Position numbers and translations under genes: made by a program. Source: Caballeronia humi (GTDB lineage: Bacteria > Pseudomonadota > Gammaproteobacteria > Burkholderiales > Burkholderiaceae). Taken from it: a DNA stretch of 64,000 nucleotides. Shown here in pieces: positions 62,893 through 64,000 of this stretch. The notes below the pieces were generated by a model, which saw nothing but the letters and a program-made list of their open reading frames with translations, ran no database searches and had not been told where the DNA came from. How positions within the stretch are numbered: position 1 is the stretch's first letter; each line of letters opens with the position of its first letter. The DNA lies in contig NZ_FCNW02000017.1 in assembly GCF_001544475.1 (NCBI RefSeq), positions 1 through 64,000 on the forward strand, in the 5' to 3' direction.

Positions 62893-63618
62893 TCACGCGG
62901 CGCCGTCGGGGATGAAGACGTATCCCAGGCCCCACACGGTCTGGATGAAGCGCGGGCTGCTCGGGTCCGGCTCGATCAGCTTGCGCAGTCGAGAAATCTG
63001 CACGTCGAGACTGCGGTCGAACACTTCGTATTCGCGGCCGCGTGCGAGTTCCATCAGCTTTTCGCGCGAGAGCGGCTGACGCGGATGGCGGGCGAACACC
63101 TTCAGCACCGAAAATTCACCGGTGGTCAGCGGAATTTCCTGACTGTTCTTCGTGAGCGTGCGCGTGGCGAGGTTCAACGCGAACTCGCCGAACTCGAACA
63201 CTTCGGTAGTTTCGGACGGCGCGCCCGGCAGTTCGGACGGCGATTGGCGGCGCAGCACCGCGTGAATGCGCGCGACGAGTTCGCGCGGATTGAACGGTTT
63301 CGGCAGATAGTCGTCTGCGCCCATTTCCAGACCGACGATGCGATCGACGTCCTCGCCTTTCGCCGTGAGCATGATGATCGGCGTGCGGTCGTTGCTGCCG
63401 CGCAGACGCCGGCAGATCGACAAGCCGTCTTCCCCGGGAAGCATGAGGTCGAGCACGAGGAGGTCGAAGCGCTCACGCACCCAGAGCTTGTTCATCGCCG
63501 GCGCGTTTTCCGCGACGTAGACGTTGAAGCCCTGTTCGCCGAGATAGCGGCGAAGGAGGTCGCGCAGACGCGGATCGTCGTCGACTACGAGTATTTTTGA
63601 AGGATTTTTGGTTTCCAT
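62893..63618 (-). CDS. ompR: OmpR/RisA-type response regulator
   Basis: The 241-residue protein has a receiver domain with phospho-acceptor Asp57, acidic pair Asp13/Asp14 and Lys107, and a C-terminal winged helix (about 140-235, SLDVQISRLRKLIE...VWGLGYVFI). It starts METKNPSKILVVDDD; an ATG three codons earlier is possible. It forms an operon with the sensor kinase and faces a secreted-protein gene, with a TGTAAC-type repeat in the shared promoter. Confidence 0.93.
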   Translation of the reverse strand: METKNPSKILVVDDDPRLRDLLRRYLGEQGFNVYVAENAPAMNKLWVRERFDLLVLDLMLPGEDGLSICRRLRGSNDRTPIIMLTAKGEDVDRIVGLEMGADDYLPKPFNPRELVARIHAVLRRQSPSELPGAPSETTEVFEFGEFALNLATRTLTKNSQEIPLTTGEFSVLKVFARHPRQPLSREKLMELARGREYEVFDRSLDVQISRLRKLIEPDPSSPRFIQTVWGLGYVFIPDGAA

Positions 63619-63655
63619 GAGCGGCATCTTAGCGCGATTAGAAAGGGGTCGAGTT

Positions 63656-63686
63656 TGTAACAATTCCAGTGTAACAGTTGGTTACA
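63656..63686. promoter_or_regulatory. TGTAAC direct and inverted repeats in the ompR divergent promoter
   Basis: TGTAAC at 63656-63661 and 63670-63675, and GTTACA at 63681-63686. The last two make a perfect palindrome TGTAAC-N5-GTTACA. GTAAC-type elements are known for OmpR-family regulators, so autoregulation and control of the divergent gene are likely. Located 38-68 bases before the response-regulator start. Confidence 0.5.
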
Positions 63687-63867
63687 AAATTTACGGAGGC
63701 CGTGGCACGCCGTAAAGCTTCTGTGCGTACACTCCTTTACCTAAGCCCGTCATTCGGTAGATACTTCATTAGACCAACGCTTGGCGTCTGCACCGTAAAC
63801 ACTGGCTGTGCGTGCAGCGCTGAAGAGAAATGAGACTGTCCGGTTGTCGAGCAACGAAGGGAACAAT

Positions 63868-64000
63868 ATGAAGGGAGCGCGTCAGCGCGGACCTGTGCGC
63901 CCCGAGCGCATTTTCAAGAAGACGCTACTCGCTAGCGCGCTTTACGCCGTACTGACCACATCTCCCGTCTTCGCACAGTCGTCGTGGCCTTCGAGCCGCG
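63868..64000 (+). CDS. Start of a gene for an exported protein, partial
   Basis: AAGGGA stands six bases before the ATG. The 44 visible residues have a basic stretch of about 18 residues (KGARQRGPVRPERIFKK), then a hydrophobic core LLASALYAVLTTSPVFA with a cleavage site after FAQ. The n-region is longer than usual. The rest lies outside the window and the family cannot be named. Divergence from the OmpR-type gene across the GTAAC repeats suggests control by it. Confidence 0.65.
   Translation, partial: MKGARQRGPVRPERIFKKTLLASALYAVLTTSPVFAQSSWPSSR

Noticed and set aside
1..64000. tRNA, rRNA, CRISPR array, insertion sequence or prophage
   Set aside because: No cloverleaf, rRNA stretch, regularly spaced repeats, transposase or integrase signature was seen on either strand.

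Overview
The window is a 64-kb piece of a high-G+C chromosome, almost certainly from a member of the Burkholderiaceae (Burkholderia / Paraburkholderia / Caballeronia group). This rests on the rpsF-priB-rpsR-rplI-dnaB order, the split arnA genes in a complete L-Ara4N operon, the mfd/ispD-ispF/ahpD-ahpC/OmpR-EnvZ neighbourhood, DUF1289 and Mth938-like proteins, and codon use rich in G/C third positions. It looks like conserved core chromosome: about 60 protein genes, no tRNA or rRNA gene, no insertion sequence, no integrase and no CRISPR array. Only 53.8-55.1 kb looks accessory.

Layout. 0-3.7 kb: end of an efflux outer-membrane protein gene coupled to pqiABC (MCE lipid-transport system). 3.7-7.1 kb: outer-membrane beta-barrel protein, a small secreted Cys protein, a DUF2939 protein, and lexA with two SOS boxes and a small follower gene. 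7.4-12.4 kb: sulfate ABC transporter (sbp-cysU-cysW-cysA) with cysB. 12.5-14.0 kb: asparaginase and a BON-LysM protein. 14.4-19.1 kb: glyoxylate-to-glycerate operon gcl-hyi-glxR with a divergent LysR regulator. 19.2-22.3 kb: rpsF-priB-rpsR-rplI, then dnaB. 22.4-24.1 kb: DUF47 protein and Pit phosphate transporter. 24.2-28.4 kb: an SDR protein lacking the usual catalytic residues, an NlpC/P60 lipoprotein with a repeat tail, and PIN-PhoH. 28.8-36.6 kb: arnT-(SMR flippase)-arnB-arnC-arnA(formyltransferase)-arnA(decarboxylase)-arnD followed by a peroxiredoxin. 36.9-43.5 kb: Mth938-like protein, alaA-type aminotransferase, hom, thrC and a YbiT-type ABC-F protein. 43.6-46.7 kb: DUF1289, OMPLA phospholipase and MntH. 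47.2-51.4 kb: polyamine transporter potFGHI. 51.4-53.6 kb: argE and a threonine/serine dehydratase. 53.8-55.1 kb: orphan lower-G+C gene pair (unknown protein plus DUF4279). 55.2-64 kb: mfd, ispD-ispF, ahpC-ahpD, an EnvZ/OmpR-type two-component system, and the start of a secreted-protein gene.

How the parts work together. Several blocks concern the cell envelope: pqiABC, the arn operon (cationic-peptide resistance by lipid A modification), OMPLA, NlpC/P60 and the OmpR/EnvZ pair. Others concern stress: LexA, AhpC/AhpD, the PrxQ-type peroxiredoxin and MntH. Both substrate-binding-protein genes (sbp and potF) are followed at once by a strong stem-loop before the permease/ATPase genes, which would favour an excess of binding protein. 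The most interesting candidates for something undescribed are the orphan gene pair at 53.8-55.1 kb (possible toxin or effector with immunity partner), the repeat-tailed NlpC/P60 lipoprotein, the SDR protein without its active-site pair, and several uncharacterised palindromic sites in divergent promoters (4.7, 36.7 and 63.7 kb). All function calls are by reading the sequence; no database search was run.
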